Shown here piece by piece: positions 11,271 through 21,102 of a stretch of 64,000 nucleotides of DNA. The position numbers and the translations under genes are program-made. How positions within the stretch are numbered: position 1 is the first letter of the stretch; every line of letters starts with the position of its first letter. The notes beneath the pieces were generated by a model. It did no database searches. It was given only the letters and a program-made list of their open reading frames with translations, and was not told where the DNA came from. This DNA is from Toxorhynchites rutilus septentrionalis (lineage: Eukaryota > Arthropoda > Insecta > Diptera > Culicidae), in assembly GCF_029784135.1 (NCBI RefSeq), contig NC_073746.1, positions 181,165,788-181,229,787 of the forward strand, in the 5' to 3' direction.

Positions 11271-11601
11271 TTGTTTCCCTAACACAGACTTCAAAATCAT
11301 GAAGCCTGGCGAAATCGACGTTGCAAAATAAATGCGAACTGCGGGTACTTTTATACTCGCTTGCGTTTCTGGAAATCGGAATGTTTCTCTAACACAGACT
11401 TCAAAACCATGGAGCTCGTGGAAATCGGTATAGCAAATTAGATGCAAGCAGCGGAAATTTTTGTACTCGTTTGCGTTTTTGCAAATTGGAATGATTCCCT
11501 AACACAGATTTCAAAACCATGAAGCTTGGGGAAATCGACATTGCAAAATAGATGCGAACTGTGGGTACTTTCATACTCGCTTGCGTTTTTGCACATTGCA
11601 C
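11271..11601. repeat. minisatellite, three 110-bp units
   Basis: Units start at about 11273, 11383 and 11493 with TTTCCCTAACACAGACTTCA and contain GAAATCGACATTGCAAAAT and TACTCGCTTGCGTTT. The family recurs at 29868-30190 (opposite orientation, 96-bp period) and 43615-44015 (same orientation). Confidence 0.9.
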
Positions 11602-12960
11602 AATGGTCTAGGAGATGTATTTAAGTGGAAATTAGCATTTAGAGCTCGATAGTTATTCTCTAGACAAAAACTGTCTTCGACAAAGTTGTTAAATATGATA
11701 GACCGCTCATTTTTATGTTATCAAAAATAGGGTGACCAAAATTGTCGATGAAATAAAATATGTAACTTGCGATGTAGAACTTGTCAATATCTTAACTTTA
11801 CTCAAAGTTATTGATATTTTTCCCCAAAAACACGCTATTTTCATTTGTTTGTCATTCTTTCTGGGGCAAACATAAAAAATGTTTGTTGACGGAATCTGAA
11901 AGAACAAATTTCACTCTATATAATATGTGATTTTCAAAACTATGTTATTTTGTGTGTTAGAGTAAATTAAAAATGAAGCCATGAGTTTTTGGGTAAAAAA
12001 ACCTCGATAACTTTGAGTAGATTTACGAGTTCTGCATCGCAAAATATTGGTATTGATAAGCTCAAAAAGTCAAACGAAAACAGTGTTGATGTAGAATTTG
12101 AAATATAGAAGTTAAATTAAAAAAACCGTTTTTTTATGGTTACCCTAATGCAACTTAGATAGAAAGTGTCAAAAACAACTTTGTGGGGTATAGTTGTTTT
12201 TAGACAAAACTGTCTTCAACAAAGTTATTACATACGATAGAGTGCTCATTTTTATGTTTTCAAAAATAGGGTAATAAAATTTTCGATGAAATAAAAAATC
12301 TAACTTTCTTTATAGAGATAAACATAGTTCGACAATGTTATAGCCCCAGTTATTTCAAACAACTTCGTAGAACAAAGCCTTTTTCTATCTTTTAATAAAA
12401 TCGATTTAGCGCTTTTTTTCTAAGTTGCTAGGGTGACCATGGTTTTTTGCTTTCACTTTTATATTTCAAATTATACATCAAAACTGTCTTCGTTTGACTT
12501 TCAGAGCTTATCAATACCAATATTTTACGATGCAGAACTTGTCAATATCTCAATCCTACTTAAAGTTATTGATGTTTTTCTACCCAAAAACTCATGATTT
12601 CAATTTGAATTTACTCAAACATAAAAAATAACACAGTGTTGAAAATCACACATCATGTAGAGTGAAATATGCTCTTTCAAATGCCGTCAATAAACATTGT
12701 TTATGTTTGCCCCAGAAAGAATGACAAACAATTGAAGAGAGCGTATTTGGGAAGAAATATCAATAATTTTGAGTTAAGTTGGTATATTGACAAGTTCTGC
12801 ATCGCAAAATGTTTGTATTAGCAAGTCTAAAAGTCTTCCGAGGACAGTTTGTATGTAGAATTTGAAATATAAAAGTAAGAGCAAAAAACAGGAAGTAGGT
12901 TATATCTGTGGTATAACCGCAAGGGTGACGTAGGACTATCGTTGATTCAGTGATCATTTG
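11602..12960. repeat. AT-rich dispersed repeat, several partial units
   Basis: Phrases such as ATGATAGAGCGCTCATTTTT, GATGCAGAACTTGTCAATAT and GTTTATGTTTGCCCCAGAAA recur within the region in both orientations. The part 12083-12880 is collinear with 42414-43160. No coding capacity and no clear termini. It ends near 12900-12960 with GGTATAACCGCAAGGGTGAC, which also occurs near 29590. Confidence 0.75.
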
Positions 12961-13550
12961 TTTTTAGTTGCATCTGAATCAATTCTGAATGAATAAATAA
13001 ATGAATATTTGGGGGACTTCGAAAACGAGAGCGTTACGTTGAAGGCACAATATTTAGCAAAAAAAGCAATCACACGAAAGTTGTATAGTGCATAATACAT
13101 TGCTTGTATTGTGATATGATTTGTATTACATTTCCAATAGACAAAATATCTGTTGCATCAAATTAGTCTACATTATTTGTGCGTTCGCTCATCCTTTCTC
13201 AGAACACCCATTTCTCTTTTGAGAAATTGTTGGGTAAACATCCCGAAAGGCGTGGTCTTACGTTGATCGCACTTGATTGAAAAATCACAAAACCAAATGT
13301 ATTTGGTCGCAGTGTTATATGGATAGAAAACATCAAAATAAACTCTTTCGCTTGAATGTTTTTTTTTCAATTCCCAGGGGAACTGGCAGATTATTTTTCA
13401 ACAACGATAACGTCCTTCCAGATTCTCTTCGATACTCGAAGCCCACCAATGGTTAATGCTAACTCGATAACCACCAGTTCATTGCACTTGATTTAAAAAT
13501 CACAAAAGCAAATGTATTTGGTCGCAGTGTTATATGGTTAGAAAACATAA
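12961..13550. repeat. dispersed repeat with a 70-bp internal direct duplication
   Basis: The stretch 13262-13331 (GCACTTGATTGAAAAATCAC, then AAATGTATTTGGTCGCAGTG and ATAGAAAACAT) recurs at 13480-13549 with few changes, 218 bp apart. The second copy abuts the pentamer array. Confidence 0.8.
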
Positions 13551-14678
13551 GGTCAGGTCAGGTCAGGTCAGGTCAGGTCAGGTCAGGTCAGGTCAGGTCA
13601 GGTCAGGTCAGGTCAGGTCAGGTCAGGTCAGGTCAGGTCAGGTCAGGTCAGGTCAGGTCAGGTCAGGTCAGGTCAGGTCAGGTCAGGTCAGGTCAGGTCA
13701 GGTCAGGTCAGGTCAGGTCAGGTCAGGTCAGGTCAGGTCAGGTCAGGTCAGGTCAGGTCAGGTCAGGTCAGGTCAGGTCAGGTCAGGTCAGGTCAGGTCA
13801 GGTCAGGTCAGGTCAGGTCAGGTCAGGTCAGGTCAGGTCAGGTCAGGTCAGGTCAGGTCAGGTCAGGTCAGGTCAGGTCAGGTCAGGTCAGGTCAGGTCA
13901 GGTCAGGTCAGGTCAGGTCAGGTCAGGTCAGGTCAGGTCAGGTCAGGTCAGGTCAGGTCAGGTCAGGTCAGGTCAGGTCAGGTCAGGTCAGGTCAGGTCA
14001 GGTCAGGTCAGGTCAGGTCAGGTCAGGTCAGGTCAGGTCAGGTCAGGTCAGGTCAGGTCAGGTCAGGTCAGGTCAGGTCAGGTCAGGTCAGGTCAGGTCA
14101 GGTCAGGTCAGGTCAGGTCAGGTCAGGTCAGGTCAGGTCAGGTCAGGTCAGGTCAGGTCAGGTCAGGTCAGGTCAGGTCAGGTCAGGTCAGGTCAGGTCA
14201 GGTCAGGTCAGGTCAGGTCAGGTCAGGTCAGGTCAGGTCAGGTCAGGTCAGGTCAGGTCAGGTCAGGTCAGGTCAGGTCAGGTCAGGTCAGGTCAGGTCA
14301 GGTCAGGTCAGGTCAGGTCAGGTCAGGTCAGGTCAGGTCAGGTCAGGTCAGGTCAGGTCAGGTCAGGTCAGGTCAGGTCAGGTCAGGTCAGGTCAGGTCA
14401 GGTCAGGTCAGGTCAGGTCAGGTCAGGTCAGGTCAGGTCAGGTCAGGTCAGGTCAGGTCAGGTCAGGTCAGGTCAGGTCAGGTCAGGTCAGGTCAGGTCA
14501 GGTCAGGTCAGGTCAGGTCAGGTCAGGTCAGGTCAGGTCAGGTCAGGTCAGGTCAGGTCAGGTCAGGTCAGGTCAGGTCAGGTCAGGTCAGGTCAGGTCA
14601 GGTCAGGTCAGGTCAGGTCAGGTCAGGTCAGGTCAGGTCAGGTCAGGTCAGGTCAGGTCAGGTCAGGTCAGGTCAGGT
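13551..14678 (+). repeat. perfect (TCAGG)n array, about 225 units
   Basis: 1,128 bp of GGTCA/TCAGG repeat with no interruption that I can see; every 60-base line keeps the same phase. TCAGG is the telomere repeat of Tribolium and many beetles. The plus strand is open in all three frames and gives Gly-Gln-Val-Arg-Ser repeats; the minus strand has TGA in every frame. Confidence 0.98.
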
Positions 14679-14701
14679 AATAAGCGCACCAGCGCTTTCA
14701 T
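14663..14701 (-). CDS. 12-codon ORF running into the pentamer array
   Basis: The first ATG downstream of the minus-strand TATA/initiator is at 14701, 64 bases past the initiator A. It reads MKALVRLL and then enters the array, where a TGA ends it after PDLT at 14663. In an ancestral copy this ATG may have started a longer, possibly signal-peptide-like product; here the array has replaced whatever followed. No family can be assigned and translation is only inferred from position. Confidence 0.3.
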   Translation of the reverse strand: MKALVRLLPDLT

Positions 14702-15060
14702 GATGAACGAAGTCAGCTTCACCAGAACAGCGACAACATGCTCCAATCGCTGTTCAATTATAACTGAGTGGATTTCCGAGCGGCGCTCGCTTATATACCG
14801 ATTGGTGATTTCAATAGCCTGTTTTGAAAGCAATTTCAAGGCAATTGAAACAAGTTTTTGGATGAAAAAGTAACAAGTATATACCGCGTAGACATTTTAT
14901 CTTTCGAATGAAGTGTTTATCATACCATTTCGGTCAGTTGTTTAAGAGCTATTGACGCTCAAAATCTCGGTCTCCGGCGTAACGCTTTCGTTTTCGAAAC
15001 TTTGATTTTACACCCCGGTATAGAAATCAAAGACGTAGTTTTACGTCAAAAACAGTTTTT
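14679..15060 (-). repeat. promoter-bearing dispersed repeat, minus-strand copy
   Basis: Inverted counterpart of 10897-11265 and better preserved. On the minus strand it runs from an end with GACGTAAAAC, through GGTGTAAAATCAAAGTTTCG and the TATA/initiator module, to an ATG and the edge of the array. The two copies face each other across about 3.5 kb. Confidence 0.8.
14762..14797 (-). promoter_or_regulatory. TATA box plus arthropod initiator
   Basis: On the minus strand TATATAAG begins at 14797 and TCAGTT at 14767; the initiator A is at 14765, 32 bases downstream. This equals the spacing in the other arm and the usual insect core promoter. A transcript would enter the (CCTGA)n strand of the array after about 90 bases. 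Confidence 0.6.
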
Positions 15061-15660
15061 TTTCATGGTGACCCTAACGTAACTTAGAAAAAGGCGCTAT
15101 ATCAGTTATTTCAAGGGATAGAAAAAAAACTTTGTTCTACAAAGATGGAATAACTTTGTCGAAGACAGTTTTTGTCTAGAGAATAACTATCGAGCTCTAA
15201 ATGCTAATTTCCACTTAAATACATCCCCTGGACCATTGTGCATTGGAAGGTTTCCCTATCACAAACTTCAAAACCATGGAGCCTTTCAGATGATCGACGT
15301 ATCAAATTAAAGCCAAATTTATTTTAAATTTGAAAAATCATAACTCAAAACGGAGAAAGATACAACCTTTGATTTTTGGATATGTTATATAAAAAACCCT
15401 CAGCTTTCATGAAAAAACTAAAACAATATAGCGCCATCTAGTCCAAAGCCATAAAAATAATAAAAAAAGAATACAATCAATTAATAACGAAAACAATATT
15501 ATTTTTCGAAAATCACCTACTAATTGTCTTTAATTCAAATTGTATAAATATGTCGATCATCTGAATCGGTCCAGTAGTTCAAAAGTTGTGAATTTTTGAT
15601 GAAAGGCATTCTTGGAAAAATGTGGAAAAACTGATTTTTTGGACCACCCTAAAATGGAAA
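15061..15660. repeat. dispersed AT-rich repeats
   Basis: 15061-15240 carries the same phrases as the 11.6-12.9 kb repeat in inverse orientation (CTTTGTTCTACAAAG, AACTATCGAGCTCTAAATGC). 15250-15660 is a different non-coding segment, ending with GGACCACCCTAAAATGGAAA. No termini identified. Confidence 0.55.
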
Positions 15661-18324
15661 TGGGCACCCTAATAAAAAAATAAAAAAATACGAGTCTAAT
15701 ATTTTGTGATGAAAAACAGATCCACCACTTTTTACGAAAATCGGAGTACCACTATATCTGTTTATTCTAATACGATATTCACCGGTCCATTTCGAGTTCA
15801 TTGTTCTTGCCCCAGATTGGACATCACAAGCCTTTTTTATGGCCAACCAATGGAACGGGAAGTCAATTGGGCCCAAATACTGTAAAAGTCAAACAAATGC
15901 GAGCAGCTTATTTTCGGAACCCACCGCCAGCAACTTTTCCCAATTAGCAGAAGCCATTTTTTCCGATAATTACCATTGAGCTGTTTAACTTAGTCCTAAA
16001 ACTTTCCGCTGGCATCTGCCGGAACGCAAAAATCTTTGATCTTTTCTTCCGCGCGTAGGCAGCAGCATTGTGTTGGGTTTTGGCGAAGACAGCCAATTTT
16101 ATGCCTGACGTGAGATGAATGTTTGTTTCACGAGAGCGAAAGAAAATGGCGATAATGATCTGGGGAAGATTTAGATGAACATTCAGGTTTCTTTTTGCGT
16201 AAAAATGTTCTCCAGCTTAATTGTGTGCATTATTATCAATAAAATGGAATCTGAAATCAGTGTGGTGATGAAATAGTATTATCCAACAAAGTCTTATCTG
16301 TAAATCAGACAATTTCAAGATGAACGTGTGTAAAATTAGGTCCAAAATGGAGGTGCAAATCTGAAAAATGCTTACGAAACAAACGCATTCCACAAAAAGA
16401 CTATCGCTAGCCTTGACATAATTCATTTCGCGCAGCAATCGAATCATAATTCATCAGAATTCGCCATCGACACCACCATCCGAAAGACGATGCTTTTTTC
16501 CCACAGGACTCCCACCCACACACACACATATACTGCTGAGCTTCGCGGACCGACATCGTCAATAATGATCAAAAATTCAATTATAAAATTTCATCCCTTG
16601 GCACTTATCTCGAAATGGACATCATCGTTTGCTCGCACCATCCGTTATAATCACATCATAATCACTTTCCACCCGGCCTTTTGATCTCCCTCCCTCTCCC
16701 TCACCGAATCGCCAGGGGACCAAAGATGCCATTTCGGCTGATTCTATCCATTCGAGTGGTAGCTATTTATGCCGTGACATTCGTTGTTCCAAGCGAGGAT
16801 GAGCGTTTCCTCGTTGGTGGTGCTGCGATAAATTTGCTTTAATTATCCGAATTTCGTCCGGTTCATCATCTGCCCATCGGGTCCTTTTTCGAGATAAGTG
16901 ATGTATTCGAAACTATTCGCCTGCGCTGGAAATGACCGATACAGGGGAAGGATTTGGAAAATTCACGTAGTAATTCATCGATCTTTGAGATTTTTGAAAG
17001 TTGGAAACATTTTGATCATCTCTACCAATGCGAGCCCCGATTCTATGACCAATTGACACTCACGAGGTATTTAGTGTCACGTCCCAATCCGGTCAGACAC
17101 TTACCAAACGCGAGGCACTGATAGGCGGCACAATGGCGGATGTGTTAATTGTAGTCGTGACATTTTTGCAATAATCAGGCCAACTTTCATCATCGTCACG
17201 TGTCATTGTTCTTTCTTCCCCGAAAACCACTGAAATACAATATGCTTTGCCTGTCGGACATAGCTCCGTCAACCTTTTATTCATCCCCTCTCTTCCTCTC
17301 GAGGGAGGCGGGGGTCAACGTGTGGCTCTCATAAGAACCCCTAAGTTAATTCTCAGATCGTAACCCCAGTGCCCTGTGACTACAGCAGGACATACTTTTT
17401 CATGCAACTCGCGTCATGTACGAAACCGGTGCTTGTACATAATAATGTGTACATGAAATTCACATCATCGTCCTCATTGTCAATCATCGTGGCCATAATT
17501 TTTGCTCTTGCTCCCCGATAACTTTTGCGTCCATTGTCCGAGAGGGTATCTTTTGGGGTAGCTAAAAATCATGGGACCGGTCCATGTTCGCATCGCCACC
17601 ACGGACCGTTGTAAAATGAGGCCGTCCATGAAGATAATGCGTATGATGATAGCGGCCGTTGGGAAGTATTTTCTCACCAGAAAAAGGACGCTATGAAAGT
17701 GAGGACATATTATTTTTGGTATGACAATTCCTTTTTGGTGACGATCGAACGAACGACCGACTGGAGAGGCTGAACTGATAATAGAGTCCGTGTTGGCACC
17801 TTTTCGCCCCATTTTTCATCAATTATATTACTCTCAATGAAAAAATTAATAAGTGAAAACTTGAAACCTACGTGTATTGAATTCCAGTACGAGTTATGTA
17901 TCTATCAACCTATTACGTGGATCCCAGAAGATACCCAAAAGGGGTTATCGTCTATCGGAACGTCCAGGAACGTTGTCTTACCCATTTTCTTACCTTACGT
18001 CGCATGCTAGGGCCGGATGGCTTGTGCAGTATCAAGAAGCCGTTTCCATTCTTCACGGTTCCGGACTGCTAATCGTCAAAGTATCAGTTTTCTCATCACT
18101 CGCAAGGATTACTGTTTAGAAGTTCTTGACCGGTTTACCGCTTGACATCCTTATGATTTATTGGCCATCAACAATCTATTTATCTTTTACAATCTAATCT
18201 ATTTCAGAGAGCAGGGTGATCGTCTCCAGTTTATAATTGTCAACCGGTCAGTATTTTATACAGCCTCAACTTAGTGCAGCGGTACTTCTGGTTTGATTTC
18301 AAAGTTTCCTGGAGTGAAAAGTAG
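15661..18324. other. repeat-poor DNA without recognised exons
   Basis: Composition is more balanced than the flanks, with a short (CA)n near 16507 and CT-rich runs near 16685-16705 and 17286. No frame shows family motifs. It could be intron or intergenic host DNA with regulatory content; I cannot show which. Confidence 0.5.
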
Positions 18325-18366
18325 ACACGATTTCCAGAATCATTGCGTCTCTGGATTTTCCTGTTG

Positions 18367-19439
18367 ATGTTGTTGTCGGCAGTCACTATTGATGCCAAAT
18401 TACAGACACAAAAACCGCCTCAAAAGGAGAAGAAAGGAGATGATGCTGATAGAACTGTAAGTGACAATTTACAAATCACTATAATCTCGAAACCACCATT
18501 GGAGGTTGCGACTACTCTACTCAGGCAGGACCAAAAAGGCACCGAACTGAAGAGCGAGTCAATGAACCCTCTAAGCGGGTCTGGGAAGAAGCGATTCAAA
18601 CGCTTTATTGAAAGCGGGATCACTCCTGATGAGGCACGGCTGTTGGTTATGCTACCTTTGGTGACACCAAACTTGAACCCAACCAAGCGCTATCATAACA
18701 ATGATTGCAGCGGCGATAATCCGCGCCCAAAGAAGCAGGGTCGTGTCCCGGGATCAAAACTGTCTCTTGATGGGGGATCAGTTCAACATCGCTTGAATCC
18801 GACTAGAGCGAAATCCCCTGTACAGCCTCAAAGAACAGAGGGTAAGGACAAGCCATCGTATATGGATGTGATCAACAGTGTTAAGGTAGGCATACTTCCA
18901 AAGGACTACCCTAACTCAGAGTTAACAATGCAGCAGCTTCTTGCAACGCAAAAAGCTGTTCTCAACAAAGTAGTAGAACAGCGAAAAGAAAAGGTGAAGC
19001 CCAAGTTTGGGAATGCTTGTTTAGGCCAGGATATTTGATTTTGATTTGTAAAAACCAGGAAACATATGACTGGATCAAAGGTGTAATCTCTAAAATAGAT
19101 CCATGGGTGGAAGCAGAGCTTATTGAAGTTGATAAAGATCAAATCCCCCAACCGGAGACGTTAGTTGGCTTTTTTCCGATGAGTGCAGAAGACAGCAATG
19201 AAGAAATACTTGCTCTTCTAGAGGCTCAGAATGCAAATTTAGTTGTTGAATCGGATATTGATGCAATCACTGAAAAAAGCGATTTTGTCCTAGACTATAA
19301 ATTTGGGAATGCTCATATTAGGAAAAAAAACCCTAAAAGAAATGAACTGGAAAAAAATTATAGGGAGTTGTGTCCAAGATACGACCGCATTGTTGACGTA
19401 GAACTACGCTGTTATTTTATTAAAGTCGCTTGTTTATAA
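18367..19439 (+). pseudogene. DUF4780-like protein, one frameshift
   Basis: The first in-frame ATG is at 18367; the frame is open from 18325. The first part (to 19038) has a basic low-complexity region, FIESGITPDEARLL, and PSYMDVINSVKVGILPKDYP. At about 19020 a one-base shift moves the frame: NACLFRPGYLILICKNQ then continues to DWIKGVISKIDPW, QIPQPETLVGFFP and EILALLEAQNANL, ending at 19439. The PETLVGFFP/LLEAQN pattern matches my recollection of the insect DUF4780 family, common near mobile elements; its biochemical role is not known to me. Apart from the shift, the frame is open for about 350 codons, so it is recent or sequencing-affected. It lies 1.7 kb upstream of the R1-type ORF2 on the same strand, but whether it is that element's ORF1 is untested. 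A hydrophobic N-terminus appears only if a TTG start is assumed. Confidence 0.6.
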
Positions 19440-19899
19440 CTTCGGATATTATTCTATAATGCTGTGAAATTTTAGAAACAACTGCTTAGTAGAATAATCT
19501 CTGAAATGTTTTTTTTTTATTGTAGAATCAGTTAACAATAATTGATTGATGATCCATTCTTGTCCTTGCAGAACAATACACTAGCTGATCGTATGTCGCA
19601 ATTTATTTCATGTCAATGCATTGAGAATTTACCTCGAAAGCCCTCCGGTGGCCTTTTTCGCAATTGACATAGACTCGGCTACAGTCGATTATATACATGT
19701 TGCACCAGCACCATTATTCCACATCTCATAACTAGATCAATATATCTTTGGCACCGCATGGAAATCACAACAATGACAATATTTGCAAGTATCAAACATC
19801 ATGCTACATGTTATTTAATATTGCCTCATTGGAATCGCACCTCTAGGCATCGTTCGTACAACGTAAAACAAGCGCCAAACGTTCGCGTTCGCCATAGCA
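19440..19899. other. No recognised feature
   Basis: AT-rich sequence after the DUF4780-like stop, with a T-run near 19509. Nothing further identified. Confidence 0.45.
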
Positions 19900-20700
19900 T
19901 GCATACAGGTGGCTAGAAACTACTTGGAATATAAACACTTCTCATCATTTTGCGCTATTTCCATAGTAACGCTTCTGTTAATATTACTGGCCTCGGATAA
20001 AGTTGCATTACTTTTTCATGCTCGAGATAAGCGCTGCTGTCACCCTTAGTGGAGGAAGTTTTGCTACTGGCAAGCGGAACATAATCACATACAAAATTCC
20101 AGAACGACATTTACTTTCTTGGTGACTAAACAAGCGAAATAAACTCTTTCTGTTAATCTCAACAACCTCGAAAAGAGTAGCATTGCTTCATTATGATCAA
20201 AATTAGCGCAAATGCAATCCTAGTTGAAGGCAGTTTTGCGACTGGCACGCGAACTCAAATAACTTATAAAATTCCAGTACGACATTTAAGATGCTTGGTA
20301 TTCCTCAAATAATTTTTTGATGCAAAACCTTAACGCCTGCTTCGCCATAACGTCAGTTTAATGCATTGATGCAATGTCAATGGCACCAACGAAGCTTTAT
20401 TTATTAGAAGATGCACTATTTTTACGTACGGGTTATAAAGCACTCACGTACGCACGCAAATCTCCATAAATATTGATGGCTTGAAGCAACTAAATATAAA
20501 CACACTTATCTTCGTTTTGCGCTCTTCTCTACAGAAGCCCTTTCTGTTAATATTGCCGGTCTCGATTAGCTTAGCTGTTATCCTTGGTGGATAGAGTTTT
20601 GCTACTGTCATGCAAAACCAAATCACAGACAAAATTCCAGAACATTTATTTTCTTGGTGAGCCGACGATAGCCTAGCTTGATGATTCCCTACACAATTGT
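19900..20700. repeat. tandem repeats of about 180 bp, decayed
   Basis: CTTTCTGTTAATATT-type starts occur near 19972, 20149 and 20538, and ACAAAATTCCAGAACGACAT near 20090, 20267 and 20630, fitting a unit of 176-180 bp with one poorly matching copy between. TTTTGCTACTGGCAAGCG is another shared block. The array lies upstream of the R1-type ORF2 on the same strand and might be its 5' UTR. Confidence 0.7.
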
Positions 20701-21102
20701 GTAGCTCAGAAACTTAATGCAATGGCGTCAGTTTGATGCAATGATTGTGATGCCAGAGACATCAGCGAGTGAATAGTCCACAGCTCAATCAGAAACAAAG
20801 ACATGTGATGACGCAGAACAAAGAAGAACAACCGATGTTCATTGATTTGAATACAGAAGAGTTTTCCGGCAGGCAGGTAATGAATTATAGAGACTTTTTT
20901 CAGTTCATTTGTCTCTAGCCTTGAAAAAGGCCCTTGTCATACTTTACTTTACTTCTGCACTACACCTCCACCCTCATTGCCTTAAGAAAGACACTCGATC
21001 CCTCGCCGTCCAGCTCGTCCAGCAACGATGTCGTCCAGTCGGTGTCCTCACAAAGAAGGAAAGCTCGTCTAAGCGAGATCCCCGAGATCTGCTATCCTTG
21101 TG

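Noticed and set aside
13551..14678. Array as a true chromosome end
   Set aside because: Ordinary repeat sequence continues for more than 49 kb on one side and 13 kb on the other, so it is interstitial.
13534..14703. 389-codon plus-strand frame of Gly-Gln-Val-Arg-Ser repeats
   Set aside because: It is the automatic translation of the (TCAGG)n array, identical in all three frames, and starts just before the array. No evidence that it is a gene.
18343..18390. Signal peptide on the DUF4780-like protein
   Set aside because: The hydrophobic N-terminus requires a TTG start; from the first ATG (18367) the segment is too short.
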